NCBI GenBank assembly: GCA_039111635.1 | Contig: JBCAQO010000007.1 | Span: forward strand, 2,914,001-2,978,000 | Length of the DNA stretch: 64,000 nt | Direction of reading: 5' to 3' | Source: Heterobasidion occidentale | Lineage: Eukaryota; Basidiomycota; Agaricomycetes; Russulales; Bondarzewiaceae | In this document: positions 52,883 to 64,000 of the stretch, one piece after another | How the letters are laid out: every line of letters begins with the position of its first letter | Position numbering within the stretch: the stretch's first letter is position 1 | Made by a program: the position numbers and the translations under genes | The notes under the pieces: model-generated | The model's input: the letters and a program-made list of their open reading frames with translations, nothing else | Told to the model about the DNA's origin: nothing | The model's database searches: none

Positions 52883-54100
52883 ATGTCAACAAATCCTACA
52901 GATCCCCCTGCAATTACATCGTCCGGAAGGGGCAAGCTTAAACTCCCCAATAACTTCAAGGGAGACAGAACACAATCACAGAAATTCATCATGAATTGCC
53001 TCCTCCTTTTTACAGCAGAATCGGACCGGTACAAGATGGACGAGGACAAAGTCTCCCTCGCCCTCTCATGTATGAGATATGGAACGGCCGGCGTATGGGC
53101 AGAAAGTTTCCTGAAGAAGACAGTCGGGGCAACTCCACCCAAAACCCTCGGAACTTGGACCGACTTCTACAACAAGTTTAAACTTCAGTTCAAGGAAACA
53201 AACCTTACGGACAAGGCCCGAAGCGCTCTCATGTCTTTCTCTCAAGGGAAGATGACAGTGGATGAATACTCCAATCAATTCATCCTTATAGCCGCCGACA
53301 CCGACATCACCGACAAGGAACAAGTTCCTTACTTCCAGAGAGGGCTCGACCCGAAGGTCATGGACAAAATCCATGACAAAGAAACACCGCCGAAGGACAC
53401 GATCCAAGACTGGGTCAATACTGCCTATGAAATAGATGGACACTTGAGAGCCCGAAGTACTCAAGAGGCAATCCTCGCCAACTCCACCTCATTCCGAAGC
53501 GACTTCCTCAATTGCTTCCACCTCCAACCTGCTCGCCGCTATAATTCTACCACCACACCTCGCAGAATGAACAACCAGGTAGTCGACATGGACATTGACG
53601 CCTCTCAAAAGAGAGATGCCGCTCGCCAGAAATGCACTCACGATGGCAAGCTCACTACCTGTTGTTTTAACTGTGGGAAATCAGGGCATTGGGCGTCTGA
53701 TTGCCGTTCCCCTCATAGAGGCGTCCCCCCTCCTCGAGGAAATCCACGCAGACCGATGGGCGGAGGAGGTAGAAGAACTCACGTTGCAGACATGAAGGAT
53801 GAAGACGACCAAGAACCCCCGCTGGGAGACGATGCGGGACTTCATCGAGGACTGGAGGAGGGGAGTTCTCATGGCCACTACCGTTGGGTATCACAACCTG
53901 GTAATTTGGTGGAACGTGAGGACCCTCCCGCAGGGAGCAGGGGATCAGGCCAGAGCAATGGAGAGCGCTACGTACCACCTAACGGACGACAAGGCAATGG
54001 ACCCGTCTGTGATACTAATGGCGTCCGAGCACTCTTCAGAGAAGTATGGGAGGCCAAGGCCAAACGAATGTTGGTGGATCTGGCAGAGGATTTTTCCTGA
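52883..54100 (+). CDS. gag of E3 (intact)
   Basis: 405 aa from ATG 52883, with the retrotransposon capsid core (TAGVWAESFLKKTVG, FKETNLTDKARSALMSFSQG, DEYSNQFILIAADTDITDKE) at about residues 70-170 and a CCHC knuckle (CFNCGKSGHWASDC, zinc ligands intact) near residue 260. A Gly/Arg/Pro-rich basic tail follows. It is the only complete gag in the window and shows CAG and CGA at the two places where E1 has stops. The frame is open upstream without ATG, as in E1. It overlaps the pol frame, which is at -1. Confidence 0.93.
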   Translation: MSTNPTDPPAITSSGRGKLKLPNNFKGDRTQSQKFIMNCLLLFTAESDRYKMDEDKVSLALSCMRYGTAGVWAESFLKKTVGATPPKTLGTWTDFYNKFKLQFKETNLTDKARSALMSFSQGKMTVDEYSNQFILIAADTDITDKEQVPYFQRGLDPKVMDKIHDKETPPKDTIQDWVNTAYEIDGHLRARSTQEAILANSTSFRSDFLNCFHLQPARRYNSTTTPRRMNNQVVDMDIDASQKRDAARQKCTHDGKLTTCCFNCGKSGHWASDCRSPHRGVPPPRGNPRRPMGGGGRRTHVADMKDEDDQEPPLGDDAGLHRGLEEGSSHGHYRWVSQPGNLVEREDPPAGSRGSGQSNGERYVPPNGRQGNGPVCDTNGVRALFREVWEAKAKRMLVDLAEDFS

Positions 54101-57100
54101 CCTCTCCTTCACCAGCCGAAGAGAGAGGGTTGAGGAAACTCGAGTACGATTCCCCGTCATGCATTTGAATTGGAGCAATGAACAGCCATATCATCACTCC
54201 CATTCGACTTGACGTGCGATTGACAACTCGAGGAAGAAGCGCTGGAGCCAGAGCCGCCATTGACTCAGCTTGCAAAGGGATTTTGGTAAATGAGAGATGG
54301 GTACAAAAACACGATCTTCCAACCTATCCCTTAAACCGCCCTATCCGTGTTCGCAATGTCGATGACACCATCAACAAGGCAGGCCTCATTCAACAAGGCC
54401 TAGACATGAATCTCACCGTCAAAGACAGATGGAGGAGAACCCACACCGAACACGTCTAGATGTTTATCACCAATCTAGGGAAAGACAACATGCTCCTAGG
54501 AACAGATTGGTTGAAATACCATGACCCCTCCATCGGGTGGAGGCGCCGTGAGGTACACTTTGATTGATGCCCCAGAGATTGCCAACAACCATATGGGTTT
54601 ACCAAGGCAAGGGAAGAGCCTACCAAGAAGGCATGGCTAGCAAAACTATGCGGTGACAAGATTCCCCAGTGGACAAAGCCGCATCTTGTCTCTGAACCGG
54701 TAGGACCTTCGTGGACTTGGACTAGAGAACAATGGAGCCAAGTACCCACGAAGGAATGGAAATCTCGGTTCCTCTCCCTGTTGGAGCACAAATCCCAACA
54801 AGCCAAGGCTCGGAAATGGCTCGAGGAGCAAGTAACCGAAAGGAAGGAACACCAGCAGGCTCAGCAAGAGTCAGCCCAGAGTGAAGCTTCAGAAGAAGTC
54901 GCTGATAAAGCGCAAACATCGTTGGACTCCCCTGCAATGGATAGCGGGAGAGAACCCGTCATTAGAAAGGTAGCTCCAGAGCCTTCGGGGTTCGCAAGCT
55001 TTGACAAAGACCTGGAGGAAGAAATTGACACCACCGACTTGAAGAATCGCGTGCCGTCAGAATATCACTCCTATCTCGACATCTTCAGCGAGAGGTGATC
55101 ACAGAGACTTCCCCAACACACGATATGGGATCACGCGATAAATCTCAAGCCGTCGTTCAAACCCCAGGCTCCAAGAATATTTTCCTTGAGCCCGGAGAAA
55201 CATGACAAGCTAGGGAAATTCATCAAAGAGCATCTTTCTAGAGGAACAATACGTCGGTTGACAGCACATAGCGCGGCCTCCTTCTTCTTTATAAACAAGA
55301 AGGATGGAAAGCTCCGCCCAGTGTAGGACTATCACCACCTCAACGAGCACACCATTCGGGACGTTTGCCCCCTACCATTAATCCAAGAACTATTGGATAT
55401 CATTCGAGGGGCGACGGTATTCTCGAAGCTCAACGTTCGGTGGGGATATAACAACGTGCGCATCAAGGAAGGGGACAAGTCCAAAGCAGCCTTCGTAACG
55501 CCCTTGGGGCTCTTTGAACCTACAGTAATGTTCTTTGGGCTTTGCAACTCCCCAGGAACCTTCCAGGCCATGATGAACATGATCTTCCAAGAGCTCATCC
55601 TGGCCCGGAAAATAGCGGTATACATGGACGACATCCTCATCTTCACGAAAACCACAGCAGAACACATTGTGATTGTTTGACAAGTCCTCCAAATCCTACG
55701 CGACAACAATCTTTACCTCAAACCAGAGAAATGCAAGTTCCACAAGGAAAAGCTAAACTACTTGGGGTACACAATTTCAAAAGACCACGTCGCTATGGAG
55801 GATTCAAAGATTGAGGCCATCCAGGAATGGCCCATTCCTCATACAGTCTGCGACATCCGTTCTTTCTTAGGCCTAGGGAACTTTTACCAACGATTCATTG
55901 ACAAGTTCTCCTTAATCACTCGGCCCCTGCACGACCTCACCAAGAAAGACACGAGGTGGGACTGGACCACGGAGTGCCAACAGGCATTTGACTGATTAAA
56001 GAAAGCCTTCATCAGTCAACCTGTCCTATTATACCCTGACCCAATGTGACCCTACCGGCTCGTCACTGACGCCTCCCTCGCTGCATACAGTGCAGTCCTC
56101 TTACAGGAAGGACCTGATAACAACTGGCACCCCATTGCCTACCTCTCAGGATCGTTTTCACCGCCCGAACAGAATTATGACATGCATGATCGCGAACTCC
56201 TTGCCATCATCAAGGCACTGGAACACTGGAAACATTACCTCGAGGGTGCTAGACACTCCTTTGAGATCTGGATGGATCACAAGAACCTGGAACACTTTCA
56301 GACCGCATGCGACCTATCAAGGCGACAAGCGCGCTGGAGTCTGTTTTTGTCTCGATTTGACTTCCAGCTCAGTTACAAAGCTGGAACTACTAATCATGCC
56401 GATGCTCTGTCCAGGCGTCCAGACCTTAGTGAGGGGGTGGAATCTGATAACAAGGCACAGACTCTGCTCCCATCCACACTTTTCACCGAGTCCAGTGAAA
56501 CCCTGGTAGAACCAAGTGAAGGCATACACGTCAAAGCAATGGAACTCGTATCCTCGGACATCCTCTCCCTTATTCGACACTCGTGCTCAGAACATGATTT
56601 GCTAGTCGATCTCGCCCTCAAGAAATTGCTGGAAAAAGGACCAAGTGCGATGAAGGGCGACCTAGGAAAATGGACACATGAAGATGGCATTACAAGACGC
56701 GACGGCTACATATGTGTCCCAAAAGACAACCTCCTCCGGCGAATGATCGTCAGGATGCACCATGACACCATGGCTACAGGACACCCAGGCCGAGCAAAGA
56801 CCTTGGAACTGGTACAATGCCATTACTGGCGGTCAAGCATGACTAAATTCGTCCATCAATATGTGGATGGATGCGCAGTCTGCCAATCCATCAAGAACCT
56901 ACCCCACAGGACCTATCCACTGATTCAACCATTGGAAACCACAAACGCCCCTTGGCATTTCATCTCCACCGACTTTGTAACAGACCTCCTGGAAAGCAGA
57001 GGGTATGACTCAATAAATGTGGTGGTTGACCAGGGCCTGTCTAAATGAATAGTCATAACTCCGTGCAAAAAGACGATCACGGCCGAAGAAACAACAACGC

Positions 57101-58032
57101 TCTTTCAGGATAACGTGTTCAAACAATACAGGCTGCCGACCAAGGTGGTGTCCGATAGAGGCCCCCAATTTGTGGCAAAGTTCATGCGAGAACTATGGAA
57201 AGGAATGGGAATCACCCCTGCCCTCAGCACAGCGTATCATCCTCAGACAGACGGAGAAACGGAACGGGTTAACCAAGAGATCGAACAATTCCTGCGCTTA
57301 TTCTGCAATTACCATCAAGACAATTGGGTAGACTTGCTACCTTTTGCAGAATTCTCCCATAATACCCGAAGACACTCCGCCACAGGGAAATCGCCGTTTG
57401 AGATCCTCTATGGGTTCAATCCGCCATATTCAGTCGACTCAGCTTTGGAGACCAAGGTACCCGCAGTAACTGAACATTTGCAGCTAATCAAGGAAGTCCA
57501 AGAAGATGCAGCTGCGAGTTTACAAATAGCAGCGTAGCACACCAAGGACCAGGATCTGCACAGGAAACTTCCGCAGTGGGAAGTAGGAACCCAAGTTTGG
57601 TTAGAGGAAACCCACATTCGGACGACTCATCCAAAATTCAAGCTGGCACCAAGGTGTTATGGTCCTTTCCAGGTGACCGAAAGAATTGGCCCTCTGGCTT
57701 ATCGGCTGAAAATACCTGAAACATGGAAGATCCACCCGGTATTTCATGCCTCCATGCTCACCAAATATCATGAGACAGAGGCCCATGGAAGGAACTTCCC
57801 CCGACCTGCCCCAGAAATCCTGAGTGAAGAAGAGCACTATGAAGTAGAGGCCGTTCTGGATTCAAGGCGCCAGGGACGAGGAACCAAATACCTCGTCAGG
57901 TGGGTCGGATACTCCGAGGCAGATAACACCTAGGAACCCTTTGCCCTCCTCAAAGATACGGCCGACGAGGCACTTCGTGAATTTCACAAAAGCTACCCAG
58001 ACAAGCCCCGACCTGCAGCGATGAGGCTGTAG
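54090..58032 (+). pseudogene. pol of E3 (about ten nonsense codons)
   Basis: Same domain order as E1: PR (AAIDSACKG near 54258), RT (FFGLCNSPGTFQ, YMDD near 55627), RNase H (LVTDAS, DRELLAII), integrase (HHDTMATGH near 56759, VSDRGPQF near 57150, TERVNQEIEQ) and chromodomain (EEHYEVEAVLDSR, WVGYSEADN). Stops lie at about 54457, 54565, 55096, 55326, 55678, 55993, 56047, 57046, 57535 and 57932. Nearly all are C-to-T or G-to-A changes relative to E1; AAA-TGA near 57046 is an exception. Ends TAG at 58030-58032. Confidence 0.93.
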
Positions 58033-58091
58033 AAGGGTATAAAAGAGGAGTCACCTCGTCCCTCTTGAAGCAACCATCCTCCCCCTAGTAC

Positions 58092-59417
58092 ATGTCCGAC
58101 CATTCCTCCCTTGACTATTCCCCTGGACGCGCCATGCTCATTGATGAAGGAACCACCTCCTCACCATCAAGGAACCCCTTGCCGGACATCATCTTGGCCA
58201 TTGCCAACCCCGACACTGGACGTCCTGGCCGAAGCAGCCATCCAACAACTCCGGAGGGAGTTTCTATACCAATCTCCACCCACCTCACCATGCTCACCAC
58301 CGAAGATAGAGCGGAATTACAAGCCTCACCCCGGTTTGAGGGAGCTCATGATGAGCACAATGAGGGTTGCCAAGAAGAAGGAAGACCTGCTCCGTCAATG
58401 CCTCTGCGACCGACAACAGCGTTGGCTCAAGGAGACACAAGGCAGGAAACAAGAAGCGGAAGAGGACCAAGAAACCCTACGGACCTGGCACCACCTACAG
58501 TTGCTGAAGCAGGTATACAGGAACCAGCAGCGACTAGTGCATCGGCTGCCAGGACCAGAGGATCCCCTACCGGTGGTAGAAATCTGCACCCCCAAGAATT
58601 GGAAGGATTAGGAGATGCATTGCTCCAGCGCACCACTATCTCGGCGGACAACCAGGGAGCGAGGGCAACGATATACCCCGACGCCTCGCTGATGCGAGCA
58701 ATCAGGTCAGGCTTTTGGCCTATGCAGATGATCATCGAGCCACCTCCTGGTATGCCCGAGGAAATAATGGGGCGTATGCCCTACTCATCCACCCCAACGA
58801 GTTCTCCTCCTTCATCAATCTGGAGCTCCTACCTGCCCTCATTTCAGACGCCGATGCAGTACACTCCTCTTATGCCCGTCCCGTTCGGATCAATCCATTC
58901 TGCGTCCAACCATAGAACGACAAAGCCAGTGGAGCGATACCGGCTACAAGTAGCCGAGACGCGACCACCCAGACAGAATACGTCTGGACCACAGTACAGC
59001 GACAGGCACAAAGGGATTGGGAGACCCTTCCTCCCACATCGACAGGACAATCCACCGGGCAGGACACCGGAGGCAGCAATGAGGAGCACCCTCCAAGGTA
59101 CAGGAGGAACAAGAGGCGAGGAAGCCAGAGGACAAGGACGGCCCCCCAGCCCAGGCGAGACAGTCCTAGAAGAACTCAACCAAGAGATTCGCCGACTCCA
59201 AACCGTCCTCGAGATAGTCGACCTGAAGGAACGCATACTCGCGTTAGTAGAAGAGCTCCAGTCCACCAGTGCCCGACTCAACGAGCTGCTGCCTGGACTC
59301 GAGCAGAACTAGACGCATGGGACGAGGTTGAAGATGGAAATTATGACGACATCGACCCCTACTACAGGCCAGACAAAGGATACGGGGATTACGGGGACAT
59401 TGGTGGAGGATATTAGA
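58092..59417 (+). pseudogene. ORF3 region of E3
   Basis: As in E1, a 406-aa frame (58092-59312) is open, but constraint moves between frames: 58144-58611 (LDVLAEAAIQQLRREF ... RLPGPEDPLPVVEIC-TAG), about 58640-58912 (LLAYADDHRATSWYARGNNG ... NPFCVQP-TAG), 59150-59312 (LQTVLEIVDLKERILALVEE) and 59300-59417 (AWDEVEDGNYDDIDPYYRPD). The 55-bp segment of E2 is absent. Function unknown. Confidence 0.6.
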
Positions 59418-61931
59418 CAAGGGAGTTAAGGAACCCCTTGTCTCTAGTGGTGACGGAGAGGAAAGGACCCTCCGCACCACAGGTACCGGTTTCACGCACA
59501 GGACACCGGAATGAACGTCCTGCATGACGTTAAACTGTGAAAAGATAAGAAGGCAGGGAAAGTACCTGACCATTTGCGTTTCAACCCTCCGGTCTCTGAT
59601 AGGACAAGCATTTAACACTCTCGCTGTCAAGAGGTATTCTGACAAGCGAATCGGGTGTCCCACTTGGATCCCCAGTTTTACAGGACCCTTTCCGCATTAG
59701 GAGGTCCTCAATTTGACATAACCTTGGTACTGGTACGCTGGCTTTTCGGTCCCGTGGCGAGGCCGAAGAGCTACGAATGATGCAAGAATCTTGGTGGGAA
59801 ATCATGTTGCATGTTCACTGTTGGGGAACGGTGGACCATACCTCGCTGTCAAGGTCTGACAGGTGTTTGGACGTCCCACTTTGGATCTCCAGTTCTACAG
59901 GGTCGTTTCCGCATTAGGGGGCCCTATCAAGATGCATGCACATAGTGGCTGCACTCCACTAAGTAGCCAAAACGGACAAATACATCCGCAACGATGGAAA
60001 ACTACGAAAGGCTTGGTCCACAATGACGATAAACTAGTTACCGTCCGGAACAACGTTAAAGCTACCAAGGGCCCTCGGAGCGTGGTTGTATTCTGGCAGA
60101 TGGTGGAAGGGAGGGCCTCCACCGTTGCAGAACCCTGCCGACTAGGTCAAGGCGCTTCCATATTCCATACCCTACAGTAAAAGAATATGGGGTCGACACA
60201 GTTCAATTCTATGTGAGGGGTTTGGGGACATGGAGCAGGTTGTCAGTCATCCGACAAGACCACAACTACTCCATGGTGCGCCCATTCTACCCTTGAAGTC
60301 CGAAGCAAGGATTCCGCTTCAAGGGCCAGTCAAGAGGCAACTGGGATCGTGCCTCATGCTTGTACCGTCCTCCATGACGTTAAACTGGGATCGCCCTTTC
60401 CTTTACAGGGCCATGAGCAGTGTCCAAACATGAGATATGTTTTGACATTGCTGTGTCCGCAAAGACGTTAAACTACCACTCCTTTCAGTATAGGAGATGT
60501 CGGTTGACATTGTTGTTGATGCCACAATGTTGATCTAGTCCGTAATGATGATAAACTACTTACTCCTTCAAGCACAGGAGTCGTGGTTGATGGTCACGAC
60601 CTTGACCATCAACTAGTCTGAAATGACCTTAAACTACCCTCACCCCGGAGGATTAAATCTATCGAGGCTCGGGAGGTTCAAGTCAGGTGATAGTGGACGT
60701 CCGCAATGACTATAAACTACAGCCGTCCTTCATGACGATAAACTGAGCTGCCCTTTGTCTACAGGGCCATGTGAGTTGTGTCAAAATAGGCTCCAAAGTC
60801 TATTCTGGCAACTCTATAAGTTATCCGGTTTGATATAGTATAAACCATCACCATCTTGCCTCAATGGGAACCCTGTCAAGTAGGAGGAACTGGTCTACGG
60901 CCCTATGTGCATCACCGATGGATGTTCCGGTGCGCAGAAATGCCTGCTGTCTTGTTTACAGGTACTCCTACGTTGGGAGATGGATAGGTCCACAACGACC
61001 TTAGCTTAAACTAGCAGGGCAGTCCACAACGACTTATGTATAAACTAGCCTCAGTCCGCGAAGACTTAAGGATAAACTAGCCGACGTCCGCAAAGACGCA
61101 AAACTACGGACGTCCGGCATGATGTTAAACTACCAGGACATACCTTACGCTGACCCTGCAATAATTACCATCAAGGTGGATACCATGGTCTAATCAAGAG
61201 ACCATGGGGTTCAAAGTCTATTCTTTAAAATCCTTACCTCATGTTCAATACGTGGAGCGCGGCTACATGCTCGCTCCCATGTGACAAACAAACTCTGGAC
61301 AAACACTCAATCTCTAACCAGGATGGGCCACCGTATGGGGCTGACAGAGTTAGGGATCTTCAAAGGGGTCTTGCCAGATTCAAAACAAGTCAAGAAAAGT
61401 CTATTCTTGATAGGTTGGTGGGCCTAAGCCTTAGTAAAGCGATCAACCCACATACCTGGAGTCCCCCTCAATACTGGAGATCAAGGAGATGAAGATCTAT
61501 CTTGGAAACACTGAAGCATGGCCTTCGGCATTCTGAAGAAGAACGGCACACACCCATCCACAGACGTGTTTCTATTTCATCACATAATCATTCGCACGTG
61601 ACACCTTTCTGCATCGTCGCCAGAAGGAACTGGCTTACCAAACACACCAGGGAGTCCTGGTCGAGCAGCTGCTATTGACTCTAGAAGTGTACTCAATCAA
61701 AACGTCACGGTGAAGGAAGAACACCAGGGAGAAACACACTTCAAATCAAACAGCTCAACGGAGACAGAAAACTCTTAGGCGTTGTAAATGACATAAGTTG
61801 GTCTTCGCCCCAGAAAACAAAGTCATATTGGGAAGACACATCCCGATCTATTTGGACGACCAGAAAGCAATTGTACATGGAATGACGATGAAGCTCGCAA
61901 AGGCGAGTAGTCCCCTCAAGAGTTGGGACCT
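59418..61931 (+). repeat. hairpin-cassette array in the 3' region of E3
   Basis: Same plan as in E1 and E2. One cassette is unique: an 11-bp perfect hairpin, GTTGATGGTCA (60586-60596) with TGACCATCAAC (60603-60613), stands where E1 has the AGCTAGAA hairpin. The TTTCCGCAT hairpin has the AGGACC/GGTCCT pairing of E2. The motif GTCC...TAAACT recurs through the region. Confidence 0.75.
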
Positions 61932-61944
61932 AGAAAGGGGGTAA

Positions 61945-63150
61945 TGTTATGACTTGACCAATCGGGGCCCTTCGGGGCTGGTCTATCTGATGGATCAAGC
62001 ATCACATGCTAGGCGGCTCCACTACGGAGCGTACATCAAGGTATTCGGCATCTCCTTAGGAGCCAACTGGACTGATGGTTCTTCAGAGACATCAGTATAG
62101 GTTACATGACAGGGTCATGGGTATAGCGGATTGATAAGATAGGCATTCACATGCCATGGGCTTAGGGCTTATGGGTAAGCACCTCGTTGCACCAGGATGG
62201 ATTGGTGCAACTGGAGAAGTACAAGAGTAGGCACCGGCTGAGAGAGACGGCGACCACAGCTCTCCTGGGATGGAAACCCGGAGAAGCATACGGACTCTTA
62301 CCCTATACCCTATACAGTATATAAGGCCCATAGAATAGGCTGAGGATCTTCAGTCTATTCTCCTTCGTTCACTACTGTCTTCCTACAGTAGAACCTTTGT
62401 TCCTACGCAGTCACCCCACTGTTATGACTTGACCGATCGGGGCCCTAGCGGCCGGTCTAACCGATGGATCAAGCATCACATGCTAGGCGGCTCCACTACT
62501 GAGCGTACATCAAGGTATTCAGTGTGTCCTTAGGAGCCGACAAGACCGATGGTTCTTCAAGACATCGGTAGAGGCTATATGAGAGGGACACGAGGCTCAT
62601 AGAGTTCACACAGTAATAAGAGAGGCATTCACATGCCATGGGCTTAGGGCTTACGGGTAAACATCTTGTTGCACCATGATGGATCAGTGCAACTGGAGAA
62701 GTACAAGAGTAGGCGCCGGCTGAGAGAGACGGCGACCACAGCTCTCCTAGGATGGAAACCTGGAGAAGCACACGGACTCTTACCCTATACCCCATACAGT
62801 ATATAAGGCCCATAGAATAGGATGAGGATCTTCAGTCTATTCTCTTCGTTCCCCCTGTATCTACGCATACAGGACCCTTAGAGCCAATCATTATTCCCTC
62901 CTGTATCATCGCCAGATACAGTCGAGACTTCGCCCACCACTCAGTCCATTGTGCGACCTAGGGAAGAACCTGTTACTCTCAAGTTACTGAACGAGCAGTT
63001 CGTAACACCCACTGTGTAACTTAGAGCCAATCATTATTCCCTCCTGTATCGTTGTATGATACAGTCGAGACTTCACCTACCACTCAGTCCATTGTGCGAC
63101 CTAGGGAAGAACCTGTTACTCTTGGGTTACTGAATGAGCAGTTCGTAACA
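61945..63150 (+). repeat. 3' LTR of E3, split by a solo LTR
   Basis: Left part 61945-62419, right part 63013-63150 (plus the duplicated CCCAC). The preceding polypurine tract AGAAAGGGGG is at 61932-61941. Sequence such as ACTACTGTCTTCCTACAGTAG differs from the 5' LTR of E3, so it derives from another subtype. Confidence 0.85.
62420..63007 (+). mobile_element. solo LTR nested in the E3 3' LTR
   Basis: 588 bp, TGTTATGACT ... GTTCGTAACA, with TSD CCCAC on both sides (62415-62419 and 63008-63012). Closest in length and sequence to the LTRs of E1. Confidence 0.9.
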
Positions 63151-64000
63151 CTTGGAGCCTGGGGTTTGAAGAAAGGCTTGAGATTTATCGCATGATCCCA
63201 TATAGTGTGTTGGGGGAGTCTCTGTGATCGCCTTTTGCTGAAGATGTCGAGGTAGGAATGGTATTCTGACGGCACGCCACTCTTCAAGTCGGTGGTGTTG
63301 ATTTCCTCCTCTAGATCTTCGTCAAAACTTGTGAACCCCAAGGGTTCAGGAGCTACCTTTCTAATGACGGATTCTTCTCCGCTATCCGTTGCAGAGGAGT
63401 CAAACGGTATTTGCGCCTCTTTGGCAACTTCTTCTGAAGGTTCATTCCGAGCTGCCCCTTGTTGAGCTTGCCGGTGTTCCTTCCTTTCGGCCACTTGTTC
63501 CCTGAGCCATTCCCGAGCTTTAGCTTGTCGGGATTTGTGCTCCAACAGGGAGAGGAACTGAGATTTCCATTCCTTGGCAGGGACTTGGCTCCATTGTTCT
63601 CAAGTCCAAGTCCATGAAGGTCCTACCGGTTCAGAGACAAGATGCGGTTTCGTCCACTGGGGAATCTTGTCACCGCATAGTTTTGCTAGCCATGCCTTCT
63701 TGGTAGGCTCTTCCCTTGCCTTGGTAAACCCATGGGGTTGCTGGTAGTCTCTGGGGCATCAATCAAAGTGTACTTCACGGTGTCTCCACCCGATGGAGGG
63801 GTCATGGTATTTCAACCAATCTGTTCCTAGGAGCATGTCGTCTTTCCCTAGATTGGTGATAAACATCTGGACGCGTTTGGTGTGGGTTCTCCCCCATCTG
63901 TCCTTGACGGTGAGATTTGCGTCTAGGCCTCGTTGAATGAGGCCTGCCTTGTTGATGGTGTCATTGACGTTGCGAACGTGGATAGGGTGGTGATGAGCAT
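63151..64000 (-). pseudogene. antisense pol fragment of a fourth chromovirus copy (E4)
   Basis: On the minus strand, from the window edge: protease-side sequence (VNDTINKAGLIQRGLDANLT, MFITNLGKDDMLLGTDWLKY), the linker region, then EYHSYLDIFSKRRSQRLPQH, HAINLKPFFKPQAP. It breaks at the codon before the RT core, where the E3 3' LTR begins. Stops are present (for example in the linker near 63760 and 63600). The rest of E4 lies outside the window. Confidence 0.9.

Larger units (their letters stand above)
51827..63150 (+). mobile_element. Ty3/gypsy chromovirus E3 (hybrid ends; solo LTR in 3' LTR)
   Basis: LTR, gag, pol, ORF3, hairpin array, polypurine tract, LTR. Gag is fully open; pol has about ten stops. 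The 5' and 3' LTRs are clearly different subtypes, and the flanks (AAAAT on the left, CTTGG on the right) do not form a TSD. The two ends therefore did not arrive together; recombination between copies is the simplest reading. The 3' LTR is split by a solo LTR (62420-63007). Confidence 0.9.

Overview
The window comes from a mushroom-type basidiomycete (Agaricomycetes). The evidence is short GT-AG introns of about 50-75 bp in every host gene, two integral-membrane gene families typical of that class (DUF6533-like and DUF6534-like), a Plavaka-like transposase remnant, Ty3/gypsy chromoviruses and a Tad1-type LINE. I see no rRNA, tRNA or CRISPR.

1-17 kb is host DNA. It holds a three-member tandem family of dimeric alpha/beta-barrel (antibiotic-biosynthesis-monooxygenase-like) genes on the minus strand (one intact, one cut by the window edge, one decayed); an 8-exon plus-strand gene whose predicted protein has four cysteine-pair modules; an intron-rich DUF6533-like gene and a decayed relative; a single-pass membrane protein with a 7-nt first exon; an unrecognised multi-exon gene; and a DUF6534-like gene.

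17.2-45.9 kb is one nested transposon stack that can be read from its target-site duplications (TSDs). An old LTR was entered by gypsy element E2 (17188-44827, TSD GCCAG). E2 was then hit by gypsy element E1 in its leader (17819-28546, TSD CTGCC), by a foreign solo LTR in pol (30739-31581, TSD GGCAT), and by a LINE in its polypurine tract (38001-~44237). A further solo LTR (45272-45862, TSD GATAC) lies in the same old LTR. 45.9-51.8 kb is a mosaic of simple repeats, a second copy of the foreign LTR and a Plavaka-like fragment. 51.8-63.2 kb is a third gypsy copy, E3, whose two ends do not match each other; another solo LTR (TSD CCCAC) sits in its 3' LTR. An antisense pol fragment of the same family (E4) closes the window.

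The gypsy family is a chromovirus (gag with CCHC knuckle; pol with PR-RT-RNaseH-IN-chromodomain in the -1 frame). Four features are unusual. The first transcribed bases are complementary to the sequence just after the LTR, which indicates Tf1-like self-priming. There is a coding region after pol whose conserved frame changes along its length. One copy carries a 55-bp GT-AG segment that the other copies lack exactly. About 2.5 kb before the polypurine tract is built from a repeated ~20-nt motif separating interchangeable hairpin cassettes, some with compensatory base changes. This last structure is the best candidate for something undescribed. No gypsy copy is intact: most disabling changes are transitions, and only E3 gag is a full open frame.
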